Position numbers and translations under genes: made by a program. This document shows, piece after piece, positions 9,125-18,233 of a stretch of 64,000 bases of DNA (position 1 is the stretch's first letter; every line of letters begins with the position of its first letter). Below the pieces are notes generated by a model. That model saw only the letters and a program-made list of their open reading frames with translations, had not been told where the DNA came from and ran no database searches. The stretch comes from Leptotrichia hongkongensis. Its GTDB lineage: Bacteria > Fusobacteriota > Fusobacteriia > Fusobacteriales > Leptotrichiaceae. Location: contig NZ_AP019846.1 of assembly GCF_007990635.1 (NCBI RefSeq), positions 1,550,001 to 1,614,000 of the forward strand. The letters are read 5' to 3'.

Positions 9125-9353
9125 ATAATATTTTCAATCCTCCTCTATTTTACTGTAAAAATAATTTTTAAACTTCTTTGAATTTTATTTAAAATTTATT
9201 TTATCTCTTTAGTATAATTATAATAATTTTTATAAATAATGTCAAATAAAAATAATATATTTTTTACAAAAAAATCAAATAAAATTTTTTTTACATATTC
9301 AAAAAAATATTATATAATATAATAAAATTTATTGACAGAAAGAAGGGAAAAAA

Positions 9354-9854
9354 ATGAAAAAATTATTAGTTATTATTTCAATGTTTATGGTATTCTTAAT
9401 AGGATACGGAAAAGATAAGGTTCTTGATGTGAATATGGAAGTTGGAGCTAAAATTCCTAGTTTTGAATTAAGAGATTTTAATGGAAAGTATACAAAAAGT
9501 AATAAAATATTCAATAATAAAAAACCTACATTATTAGTTTTTGCAGCAGAATGGTGTCCTTATTGTCGTATGGAATTGCCAGATGTCCAAAAATTTTATG
9601 ATGAAAACAAGGATAACATAAATGTATTAGTTGTATTCACAAGAAGAAAAACTAACTTATCATCAACTAAAAAATATGTAGAGGAAAATAAATTTACTTT
9701 CCCAGTTTATTTTGACGCTGATGATTCGATAATGAAAGGCTTCAAAATAAATAGTATTCCATACAACATAAAAATTGAAAATTCAACAATTGAAAATCTT
9801 TTAGGCGGAACAATGAAGTATGATAATATAAAATCAGCATTTTATCTTAAATAA
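9354..9854 (+). CDS. thioredoxin-like TlpA-family protein
   Basis: 166 residues. A signal peptide or anchor (residues 1-19) is followed by a thioredoxin fold with the redox pair CPYC in FAAEWCPYCRMELP and a cis-proline near INSIPYN. Likely a periplasmic thiol oxidoreductase that reduces or matures extracytoplasmic proteins. It is the only plus-strand gene in this area, with its own terminator. The ATG follows AGAAGGG. Confidence 0.88.
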   Translation: MKKLLVIISMFMVFLIGYGKDKVLDVNMEVGAKIPSFELRDFNGKYTKSNKIFNNKKPTLLVFAAEWCPYCRMELPDVQKFYDENKDNINVLVVFTRRKTNLSSTKKYVEENKFTFPVYFDADDSIMKGFKINSIPYNIKIENSTIENLLGGTMKYDNIKSAFYLK

Positions 9855-9860
9855 AACAAG

Positions 9861-9897
9861 AAGGATTTAGAGCTTTTACACTTTAAATCCTTTTTTT
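9861..9897 (+). terminator. terminator after the thioredoxin-like gene
   Basis: Perfect 9-bp stem AAGGATTTA/TAAATCCTT followed by seven T. It sits between convergent genes. Confidence 0.85.
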
Positions 9898-9930
9898 ACC
9901 AAAAATATAAAAAATCAAAACAAATGACTT

Positions 9931-10953
9931 TTAGTAAATAAACATTGAATCTCCAAAACTATAAAATCTATACTTTTCTTCAACTGCCTTCTTATACGCA
10001 TCAAAAACAAATTCTTTTCCACCAAATGCTGAAATTAACATAATTAATGTAGATTTTGGCAAATGAAAATTTGTAATTATTGCATCTACAATTTTAAATT
10101 TATAATCTCCATAAATAAAGATATTTGTATCTCCCTCGGAAGCTATTAATTCTCCATTCTCATCAACAGAAGATTCCAATGTTCTTACCGATGTTGTTCC
10201 TACTGCAATCACACGATTCCCATTTTTTTTCGCCTCATTGATAATTTTGGCGGTTTCTTCGGGTATTCGATATTTTTCACTGTGCATTTTATGATCTAGC
10301 ACATTTTCCACCTGTACTGGACGAAATGTCCCAAGTCCCACATCTAGAAATACTTCTGTAATAATAACTCCCTTTTTACGAATTTTTTCCAAAAGTTCAT
10401 TTGTAAAATGAAGTCCTGCAGTTGGAGCAGCTACTGATTCACCTTCCTTAGCGTAGACAGTTTGATATCTATTTTTGTCCTCCAGTTTTTCCATAATATA
10501 TGGCGGAAGCGGCATTTCTCCCAATTTGTCCAAAATTTCCTCGAATCTGCCTTCAAAATCAAATTTTATAACTCTATTCCCATCTTCTTTAATTTCTAAA
10601 AGTTCCGCCTCCAAAACTCCTTCCAAAAATATGAGCTTTTGTCCAATTTTTAACTTTTTAGCAGGCTTTAGCAAAACTTCCCATGTATACATATCATATC
10701 TTTTTAAAAGAAAGCATTCTAAGACAACTCCATTTTCCTTATGTCCAAACAATCTTGCTGGAATAACTTTCGTACGATTAATTACAAGAACATCATCTTT
10801 TTTCAAATAATCTATAATATTATAAAATTTTTTATGTTCCAATGTTTTTTCTTTTTTATTTAACACTAATAATTTTGAATGGTCTCTAGGATTTACAGCA
10901 TGCTGTGCTATCAGTTCCTCAGGCAGTTCAAAATCAAAATCTGAAATTTTCAT
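9931..10953 (-). CDS. queA: S-adenosylmethionine:tRNA ribosyltransferase-isomerase
   Basis: Adds the epoxycyclopentanediol precursor to preQ1 in tRNA during queuosine synthesis, using the ribosyl group of SAM. At 340 residues it is full length, with the family signatures FDFELPEELIAQ at the start, VAAPTAGLHFT near residue 170, TFRPVQVENV and the C-terminal FHLPKSTLIMLISAF. The start follows AGGAGA. No other queuosine gene is in the window. Confidence 0.96.
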   Translation of the reverse strand: MKISDFDFELPEELIAQHAVNPRDHSKLLVLNKKEKTLEHKKFYNIIDYLKKDDVLVINRTKVIPARLFGHKENGVVLECFLLKRYDMYTWEVLLKPAKKLKIGQKLIFLEGVLEAELLEIKEDGNRVIKFDFEGRFEEILDKLGEMPLPPYIMEKLEDKNRYQTVYAKEGESVAAPTAGLHFTNELLEKIRKKGVIITEVFLDVGLGTFRPVQVENVLDHKMHSEKYRIPEETAKIINEAKKNGNRVIAVGTTSVRTLESSVDENGELIASEGDTNIFIYGDYKFKIVDAIITNFHLPKSTLIMLISAFGGKEFVFDAYKKAVEEKYRFYSFGDSMFIY

Positions 10954-11038
10954 TTGATTTATTTCTCCTATTTCTATATTTTTATTATTTTAAAGGAAAC
11001 AGGGAATTTAATAATTCCCTGCCATAATCATTATTCAG

Positions 11039-12115
11039 TTAATATGCTCTTCCAATTTCAAAAGTTTTGTATGTATCTACTCTATTATACCATCCTTGTA
11101 GCCATCTTCTCTCATTTCTCGGAGCATTTCTTACACGTCTTGCTAATACATCTTTGGCAGAATTACTAAATTCTACTAATGCACTTTGTCCTACTGCTGT
11201 TCCTTTCATGTTTTCAAGTACTTGTCTTAATCCCCAAGCTATATTATTGTATGAAGAAACACCTTTTAATCCTTCACCCTTAAAGTTTACGTAGTCAATT
11301 AATGCATAAAGTCCATTAGGAGTATTTACCATTCTTTCAAATTGATTTCTTAAATTTTCTTTGTTTGAAGATGCTTCAAGCATTTTATCAAGTGAACCTT
11401 TTAATCTTTCATAAATAAACATTACCTGAATATCTCTTGTGTTATCAAAAAATGCTATCAATTCCTGAATATCCTTATCACCATTAGCTTTTTTAGCCAT
11501 TAATTCTGACTTACTGTTCCAAGGTGAGTATCTAAATTCAGAAAGTAATTTTGGCAATTGAATTCCTTGTTGTTTATAATAAGCAATCATATCAGGTAAA
11601 CTATCTCCAAACCCACTTCTTCCACCACTTGCTTTAAACCAAGTAAAATGTCCTATACCAAGTGAAGGGAAATTCTCTCCGTCATTCCAGTCTACTAGAT
11701 TATTTCTAACTCCACCTGTTTCATTTTGAAAAATTCTTTCAGCTACAGCCAGTAATTGCTCTTTTGATAATTTCATATCTGGAGTTCCTTGCTGAGTTTT
11801 TCTATTTGCTGTGTAAGTATTTACATTTGGACGCTCATAGCTTCCGCTATCACGCATATTTCTCAAACTTGTATTTACATTTAAGTCAATACTTTTATTG
11901 TTGTACTGATTTTTAATTAACTTTTCCAGCTGAGAATTATTTGTTTTCGATGATGCAACTAATTTTGGCTCAGATTTTGGCATATTTACATTTTCGACAC
12001 TTTCTGATGACGAAACTGCTTCTTTGATATTCTCACTTCCAAATGATATTATTGAATATGTTAATCCTAACAATAACGCTCCTGTCTTTTTAAAAATTCT
12101 CCTATCGCTAACCAT
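11039..12115 (-). CDS. exported conserved protein with a lysozyme-like look
   Basis: 358 residues from the ATG at 12115, preceded by GGAG eight bases away; an upstream in-frame start has no ribosome site. It has an N-terminal signal, a low-complexity linker to about residue 115, then a conserved domain found in many Gram-negatives: FQNETGGVRNNLVDWNDGEN, SLGIGHFTWFK, ALIDYVNFKGEG and RRWLQGWYNRVDTY. The early Glu-x-Gly-Gly and SLGIGHF recall lysozyme-fold muramidases, but I cannot assign the activity. It probably acts in the periplasm. Confidence 0.65.
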   Translation of the reverse strand: MVSDRRIFKKTGALLLGLTYSIISFGSENIKEAVSSSESVENVNMPKSEPKLVASSKTNNSQLEKLIKNQYNNKSIDLNVNTSLRNMRDSGSYERPNVNTYTANRKTQQGTPDMKLSKEQLLAVAERIFQNETGGVRNNLVDWNDGENFPSLGIGHFTWFKASGGRSGFGDSLPDMIAYYKQQGIQLPKLLSEFRYSPWNSKSELMAKKANGDKDIQELIAFFDNTRDIQVMFIYERLKGSLDKMLEASSNKENLRNQFERMVNTPNGLYALIDYVNFKGEGLKGVSSYNNIAWGLRQVLENMKGTAVGQSALVEFSNSAKDVLARRVRNAPRNERRWLQGWYNRVDTYKTFEIGRAY

Positions 12116-12201
12116 TGATTCATCTCCATTCCTTTTTATTAGATAATTTTTAATTTTCAAAATAAAATATTTAAAAATCTAAAATTATTTAATATTTTTT
12201 G

Positions 12202-13344
12202 TTAATTTTCAATTTTATTTATAATTTTCTGTCCTACGACAACTCTATCTAATCCAGCTAAATCTTTTATAACTTCAATATTTTTAAAACCTGAGCTTGT
12301 CATAATTTCAGCAACATTTTTTCCCTGTTTATAGCCAATTTCAAACAATAAATAACCAAAATCAGCTAAATAATCAGATGCCTTCTGACAAATCTCATAA
12401 TAAAAATATAATCCGTCATTTTCTGCAAAAAGTGCTTCACTCGGCTCGTGTAATAAAGCGTCATCTGACATAATACCTATTTCATTAAGGGAAATATATG
12501 GTGGATTTGACACTATCATATCAAACTGATTAAATTCAATATTTTCAAATAAATCTGATTTTAAAAATTTTATATTTGAAACTTTTAAAAGTTCTTTGTT
12601 TTTTTCAGCAGTATTAAGTGCTTTTTCAGAAATATCCACACCTAGTACATAAGAATTTTCTACTTCTAATGCAGCAGTTATTCCTATTATACCACTTCCA
12701 ACGCCAATATCAAGTATTTTAGGATGAATTTTTGAATTTTGATTTTTTGTAATATCATTTTTCAAAATATCAATCATTTTTTCAACTAAAACTTCTGTAT
12801 CCTGACGTGGAATTAAAACTCCCTTGTCAACGTAAAATTTTCTTCCATAAAATTCCTGTTCATTTAGCAAATACTGAACTGGAAATTTTTCACGCCCAAT
12901 TTTTTGAATAAAATATCTGATTTTTTCGATTTTTTCATTTTCAATTTCATCTCTATACTTTGTAAAAAGCATCATTCTATCAATATTTAAAACATGTGAA
13001 AATATAATTTCCGCAATTAGCTTACTTTCATCAATATTATTTTTTTCAAGATATGAAATGCTTTTATCAAGTAGTAATTTTAATTGCTTTTCAGATTTTT
13101 CATTTTTTTCAAAATCATTATTGTCAGATAGTTTTTTATCATTATTTGTTATATCGTTTAGTTTTTCTCTAATTTTTTTTAAGTCATCTTCTGATAACAT
13201 ACGCTCAAATTCAGCATAGAGCATAATTCTTTCCATTCCCATTACTTCTGAAATGATACTTTCTGCTGTCAATCTGGCATTTTTTATACCTTTTTTTTCT
13301 AAATAATTAACCGATTTATTCAATATATCCAGTAAATTATTCAT
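12202..13344 (-). CDS. prmC: release factor glutamine methyltransferase with duplicated N-domain
   Basis: Methylates the GGQ glutamine of release factors; prfA lies directly upstream and its stop overlaps this ATG. The catalytic half has the SAM site [11 protein letters not shown] and the substrate motif SNPPYIS. The protein is 380 residues, about 95 more than usual. The extra length is a second copy of the N-terminal helical domain: residues 1-63 ([13 protein letters not shown]...[11 protein letters not shown]) and 88-149 ([13 protein letters not shown]...[11 protein letters not shown]), joined by a charged linker. The ATG at 13344 was chosen over an earlier TTG because it matches the coupled-start pattern. 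Confidence 0.93.
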   Translation of the reverse strand: MNNLLDILNKSVNYLEKKGIKNARLTAESIISEVMGMERIMLYAEFERMLSEDDLKKIREKLNDITNNDKKLSDNNDFEKNEKSEKQLKLLLDKSISYLEKNNIDESKLIAEIIFSHVLNIDRMMLFTKYRDEIENEKIEKIRYFIQKIGREKFPVQYLLNEQEFYGRKFYVDKGVLIPRQDTEVLVEKMIDILKNDITKNQNSKIHPKILDIGVGSGIIGITAALEVENSYVLGVDISEKALNTAEKNKELLKVSNIKFLKSDLFENIEFNQFDMIVSNPPYISLNEIGIMSDDALLHEPSEALFAENDGLYFYYEICQKASDYLADFGYLLFEIGYKQGKNVAEIMTSSGFKNIEVIKDLAGLDRVVVGQKIINKIEN

Positions 13345-14419
13345 TTCCACTTCCAACTTCTTTTAACAATTCAGCCTGTTCATAAGCAATTAAGGCATCT
13401 ATCATTTCGTCTAAATCTCCATCTAGAACACCATCTAGCCTATGAAGTGTCAACTTAATTCTATGATCAGTAACTCTTCCTTGAGGAAAATTATATGTTC
13501 TGATTTTTTCTGATCTATCTCCACTTCCAACTTGTGAACGTCTTTCATTTTCAACTGCACTTCTTTGTTTTTCATATTCCATTTCATACAACTTAGAAGC
13601 CAGTACTTTCATTGCAGCCTCTCTATTTTTTATTTGCGAACGTCCATCTTGTGAAGTTACTACAAGTCCAGTTGGCAAGTGAGTTATTCTTACAGCAGAA
13701 TCTGTAGTATTTACGTGCTGTCCTCCAGCTCCACTTGATCTGTATGTATCAATTTTCAAATCACTTGGATTAATTTCAACTTCACTTACATCGTCTATTT
13801 CAGGCAGTACTGCAACTGTAATTGTAGATGTGTGAACTCTTCCTGAAGATTCAGTAGCTGGAACTCTTTGTACACGATGAACTCCACTTTCAAATTTTAA
13901 TCTTGAATACGCTCCATTTCCTTTGATTAAGAATGTTACTTCCTTCAATCCACCAACACCAATTTCACTTTTATCAATGATTTCAGTTTTCCAACGGTTT
14001 CTTTCTGCATATCTTGTAAACATTCTGAAAATATCGGCTGCAAACAATGCTGCTTCATCTCCACCCGCTCCAGCACGGATTTCCATGATAACATTTTTAT
14101 CATCATTAGGATCTTTTGGAAGTAAAAGAATTTTTAATTCTTCTTCAAGATGGGGAATTTCTTCTTCAATTGAATGAATTTCCTCAAGCATCATTTCTTT
14201 CATTTCTGAATCTTTTTCAGATTTCAAGTCTTCTTTTAGGCTTTCCATTTCCTCTTTACGATTTTTGTAATATGTATATTTTTGAACAACTTCATCAATG
14301 CTGTTTAAAGCCTTATTATACTCCATAATTTTCTTTGGGTCTGAAACAACTTCAGGATCCATAAGCATTTCTGTAAGTTCTTTATGCTTTAAGACAACAT
14401 CGTCTAATTTTTGAAACAT
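13337..14419 (-). CDS. prfA: peptide chain release factor 1
   Basis: Reads UAA and UAG stop codons and triggers release. At 360 residues it is full length, with the anticodon-like PAT tripeptide in [13 protein letters not shown] and the catalytic GGQ in SGAGGQHVN. The gene overlaps the prmC start by eight bases, so translation of the factor and of its modifying enzyme is coupled. The start has AGGAG about 13 bases upstream. Confidence 0.97.
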   Translation of the reverse strand: MFQKLDDVVLKHKELTEMLMDPEVVSDPKKIMEYNKALNSIDEVVQKYTYYKNRKEEMESLKEDLKSEKDSEMKEMMLEEIHSIEEEIPHLEEELKILLLPKDPNDDKNVIMEIRAGAGGDEAALFAADIFRMFTRYAERNRWKTEIIDKSEIGVGGLKEVTFLIKGNGAYSRLKFESGVHRVQRVPATESSGRVHTSTITVAVLPEIDDVSEVEINPSDLKIDTYRSSGAGGQHVNTTDSAVRITHLPTGLVVTSQDGRSQIKNREAAMKVLASKLYEMEYEKQRSAVENERRSQVGSGDRSEKIRTYNFPQGRVTDHRIKLTLHRLDGVLDGDLDEMIDALIAYEQAELLKEVGSGNE

Positions 14420-14638
14420 AATTTATTTTTCAACTCCTAAATTTTCCTATTTTTTATATTATATTTGAACTTTTTAAAAATCAGATTTGATAAAACTGAT
14501 TGAAATCTAAAATCCATATAACTAATTATAATTATAGGTTTTAGACCCAAATTTAAAGCGGTATTTTTATAAAATTACTTTATTATAATAATATTTACCA
14601 ACAGTTATTATAACACATTTTTTAACTTTTTTCAATTT

Positions 14639-15454
14639 TTAATTATATAAAATTCCAAATTTCATCATTACAAACAATATAATAAACGAAACTGAAAAAC
14701 CAAGCAATCCTCCAGCCAGTACTTCTCTAATACTGTGAATTCCAGACTTAACCCTGCTCTGTGCAACTAATGCAGCCATAAAGAAGCCTAATATCAATAT
14801 TCTTACATCTGAAGTCATAAATAAAAGTATTCCAAATGCTGAAAAAGCTATTGCACTATGTCCACTTGGCATTCCACCTTCAAGTGGTGTTCCCTTTTGA
14901 AAAAACGATTTAAGAACAATCACAAGGATTGCAACTAGAATTAATATTAAAATCGAGATATTCCCTTTTCTTCCTGCAATAACATGCAATTTATTTGTGC
15001 CATCAAAAATATCCAGTAATTTATCATAAAATAGCAGATAACCTACACAGAGTGCATTAATCGCAGCAATTAAAACCGCTCCAGCTGCAACATCCTTAGC
15101 TAATTTTGCAAGAGGATGCCGTTCAGGAGAAATTAAATCCACAAGTGCCTCAACCGCTGTATTTATAAGTTCTGTAATTATTACAAATGACACTGACAGT
15201 GAAATTATAAGGATTTCTACCTTGCTTGCATTTATAAGAATTGCTAAAATTACAATAACAATTGCAGCAAGTATATGTACTTTCATATGTTTTTCATTCT
15301 GCAATGCCGAAATCATACCATCAATTGCAAAATTAAAACTGTCCACAAGCCTTTTATCTCTTGCCCTCTCTTTTTTTATATCCCAATTGTATCTGTCTTT
15401 TTTATGAAATAGCCCAAAAATTGATTTTTTCTCTTTTTTATTTTTTTCTCCCAA
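14639..15454 (-). CDS. DgkA-type lipid kinase fused to PAP2 phosphatase
   Basis: Two membrane enzymes in one 271-residue chain. Residues about 35-130 are a DgkA/undecaprenol-kinase domain with the motif ITELINTAVEALVDL. Residues about 170-265 are a PAP2 phosphatase with GGMPSGHSAIAFS and SRVKSGIHSIREVLAGG. A kinase and a lipid-phosphate phosphatase in one chain suggest handling of undecaprenol or its phosphate for wall and LPS carriers. The TTG at 15454 is chosen because GGAG lies eight bases before it; a GTG three codons earlier abuts that site. It follows ybeY in the same direction, a common order. Confidence 0.85.
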   Translation of the reverse strand: MGEKNKKEKKSIFGLFHKKDRYNWDIKKERARDKRLVDSFNFAIDGMISALQNEKHMKVHILAAIVIVILAILINASKVEILIISLSVSFVIITELINTAVEALVDLISPERHPLAKLAKDVAAGAVLIAAINALCVGYLLFYDKLLDIFDGTNKLHVIAGRKGNISILILILVAILVIVLKSFFQKGTPLEGGMPSGHSAIAFSAFGILLFMTSDVRILILGFFMAALVAQSRVKSGIHSIREVLAGGLLGFSVSFIILFVMMKFGILYN

Positions 15455-15638
15455 AATCTTCACTCCTTTCTAATTTCAATAAATTTTAATTTAAGCATTA
15501 ATTTTTTTATTTTTGCAATATTGTTTATTGCCATAAATAAAAACTATGTTGACTTATTAAAATTAAAAAATAATATTTTAACTATTTAGAAATACTGATT
15601 TTTTATTCTTTATTTAAATTAGATTTTGTATAAAATTA

Positions 15639-16100
15639 TCATCTATTATAGTTAAATTTGCTCAAAATTTCTTCTTCTCTTCTTCTCATAACAACTTTAT
15701 CTTCTTCTTCAATATGATCATATCCCAGTAAATGCAGCATTCCATGACATAATACATAATAAAATTCCCGCTCATCAGAATGTCCATATTCGCTAGACTG
15801 CTCTTTTACACGCTCAATTGAGATTACAATGTCACCTAACATATTTACTGCTCCAAAGTTTTCAGTTTCATTATAGGCAAAGGAAATTACATCAGTTGGA
15901 GTATCTTTTTGGCGATACTCACGGTTTATTTTCTGAATTTTATCATTTGTTGTAATTAGTAATGAAAGATAGTATTCGTTTTTGTCAAATTCTTCTTTAT
16001 ATTCATTTTTTAGAATATAGCTCACAAATTCATTTATTTTAGGCTCATCAAAAAAATTGTCAATTTTTTCAATATCATAAGTTATATCTACTTCTACCAT
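15639..16100 (-). CDS. ybeY: endoribonuclease YbeY
   Basis: Single-strand RNA endonuclease of 16S rRNA 3'-end maturation and ribosome quality control. The zinc site HGMLHLLGYDH is intact near residue 120. The ATG at 16100 follows GGAG by seven bases and gives 153 residues, a typical length. It sits directly downstream of the 7TM-HD gene, its usual neighbour in Gram-positives and Fusobacteria. Confidence 0.95.
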   Translation of the reverse strand: MVEVDITYDIEKIDNFFDEPKINEFVSYILKNEYKEEFDKNEYYLSLLITTNDKIQKINREYRQKDTPTDVISFAYNETENFGAVNMLGDIVISIERVKEQSSEYGHSDEREFYYVLCHGMLHLLGYDHIEEEDKVVMRRREEEILSKFNYNR

Positions 16101-16121
16101 AATTTTCTCCATTTTATATTT

Positions 16122-18176
16122 TTAATTTTTTTTAGTTTTTTCATCCATTTTTGGATATTTTATTCTCTCATGATAAACACCTTGGAGGGTATTTATAAAT
16201 GACTGTACTACAGTTTCTATCTCTCCCAAAGTCAAGTCGGAGTCACTTAACTGCTTGTCTTCAATTTTAGATTTTACCAGATATCTGATAAAGTTTTCGA
16301 TTCCTTCCTTGCTTTTATTTTCAAGCGTTCTTGTTGCCGCTTCTACCGTATCTGCCAGAAGGATTATTCCTGATTCTTTTGTTTTCGGCTTAGGCCCGCT
16401 GTATCTAAAATTACTTTCCACAACTTCTTCTCCACTTTCTAGCGCCTTGTAATAAAAATATTGTGTTAGTGTTGTACCGTGATGCTGTAGTATTACATCC
16501 AATATTTCCTTTGGCAGTTTATTCTCTTTTCCCATAATATATCCATCTTTTGTATGCGAAGTCAGTATTAATGCACTTAATGATGGTTTTATCTTATTAT
16601 GAGGATTAACTCCATCCCGCTGATTTTCCACAAAAAACTCTGGACGCTTCATTTTCCCGATATCATGATAATATGAGGCAATTCTTGCAAAAGTAGCATT
16701 TGCTCCTATGCTTTCAGCAGCCCCTTCCGCAAGAGCCCCAACCATTATACTATGATGAAATGTTCCTGGTGCTTTCATAAGAAGCTGTCTAAGCAAGGTA
16801 TGTGAAAAATCACTTAATTCTAATAATTTCATTGTCGTCAGAATTTCAAAGTAATCTTCAAAATACGGCAGAACCGCAAGCGACACCATTCCAGTTAAAA
16901 TCCCTGAAAATACTGAAAACACTATCATTAACATAATTAATCCAAAACTTAACTGATTTACTAATCCATAGCTAAATGCCATCAATGCCTGAAATATTCC
17001 TAAAAAGAAACTCAATTTTACAATATCACTTCTGCTCACAAGATTTGCAGCCTTATAAACTGCAACCAGTGAAACTGCTATTGTAACCAAAAACCACGAT
17101 TCTTCCCTTGACAAGATAACCATATTTGAAAATGTCAAAATAATCGCATACGTTTTATTTCCCAAAATTGTTGTTATAATAGGAAGCATTGCGAATGGAA
17201 GTAAATAAATAAAAAACTCGTTATTTAAAAATAAAATATAGAAAACATTTACAAATACTATTGTAATAAGTGTCGGATAGAACGCCTTTGATTCTACAAT
17301 TTTTTTTACATTTTTTCTAAGCAAATAGTAAATTAATATCATAAGAAGCGAGAATGTAGAAGCAAGTCCGACTATTTTCCTCAATTTATCTCCATTTCTT
17401 ACTAAATTTAATTTTTCAAGCTTTAAAAGTGCATCCGAATCAATTGTTTCTCCTTTTTTTACAATAATGTCTCCTTTATAAATTTTTATTTCCTTATCCC
17501 TTAACGACATCATATTATCTGCAATTTTTTTCTTTGTAGCCTCTTCATTAATAACTAGATTTGGTTTTATAAAATTTTGCAGCACTTTCATATCCAGATT
17601 ATCTGCTTTTATATCTTTTTTTCGTATTATTTTTGACAGATTTTCCATTTTATAAATTCCTGTGCTGTAAATTTCAGATATAATTTCGGTAAGATTTACC
17701 GAATATTCAACGTTTTCTGTTCTTGCTGCTATTTCTCGAATATCCTTTATGCTAAATGTATATTTATTTTCTTTTATATATTTTTCAATAACAGCATCAT
17801 CAGATACTTGCATATTCCGTACATCTCGTAAAAATTTATTAAGTGAAATTACTGTTTCTCTGTTTACATCTTTCAGTTTATCAAATTCAGGCTGTGTTGT
17901 CTTCATTATTTTTTCCTCAATACTGTCATCTAGAATATCTACAAAATACGATACATTTTTGTATGCCACAATGTCAGATTTTGCAATGCTTCCAACAACA
18001 TAGTTTACATTCAGCCTTGACATTTCTATAATTATTCCAAAAATCATGAATGTAACTACTAAAATAATAAATCTGAACATAAATTTATTCTTGACATTAG
18101 ATTGGTATTCGTTATCTTTTTTATTTTTTTCTTTTACTTCAAAAACAAATTCACGCCCTAGTATATTTACTCTCAT
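16122..18176 (-). CDS. pgpH: 7TM-HD family phosphodiesterase (PgpH type)
   Basis: 684 residues: one N-terminal membrane helix, an extracytoplasmic 7TMR-HDED domain (about 60-265), seven membrane helices (about 270-460) and a cytoplasmic HD domain with HSIMVGALAEGAA and YYHDIGKMKRPEFF. Relatives such as Listeria PgpH break down cyclic di-AMP. No diadenylate cyclase gene is in the window, so the substrate is inferred from the family. The gene ends 21 bases before ybeY begins. Confidence 0.92.
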   Translation of the reverse strand: MRVNILGREFVFEVKEKNKKDNEYQSNVKNKFMFRFIILVVTFMIFGIIIEMSRLNVNYVVGSIAKSDIVAYKNVSYFVDILDDSIEEKIMKTTQPEFDKLKDVNRETVISLNKFLRDVRNMQVSDDAVIEKYIKENKYTFSIKDIREIAARTENVEYSVNLTEIISEIYSTGIYKMENLSKIIRKKDIKADNLDMKVLQNFIKPNLVINEEATKKKIADNMMSLRDKEIKIYKGDIIVKKGETIDSDALLKLEKLNLVRNGDKLRKIVGLASTFSLLMILIYYLLRKNVKKIVESKAFYPTLITIVFVNVFYILFLNNEFFIYLLPFAMLPIITTILGNKTYAIILTFSNMVILSREESWFLVTIAVSLVAVYKAANLVSRSDIVKLSFFLGIFQALMAFSYGLVNQLSFGLIMLMIVFSVFSGILTGMVSLAVLPYFEDYFEILTTMKLLELSDFSHTLLRQLLMKAPGTFHHSIMVGALAEGAAESIGANATFARIASYYHDIGKMKRPEFFVENQRDGVNPHNKIKPSLSALILTSHTKDGYIMGKENKLPKEILDVILQHHGTTLTQYFYYKALESGEEVVESNFRYSGPKPKTKESGIILLADTVEAATRTLENKSKEGIENFIRYLVKSKIEDKQLSDSDLTLGEIETVVQSFINTLQGVYHERIKYPKMDEKTKKN

Positions 18177-18233
18177 TTTCCCTTTCCTTTCCTAAATTTT
18201 ATAAAACTCCCTTTTTGCTTTTACAATACTCTA

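Noticed and set aside
9861-9930. A preQ1 riboswitch near queA
   Set aside because: The hairpin here is on the downstream side of queA and works as a terminator of the plus-strand gene; the queA leader has no preQ1-like sequence.
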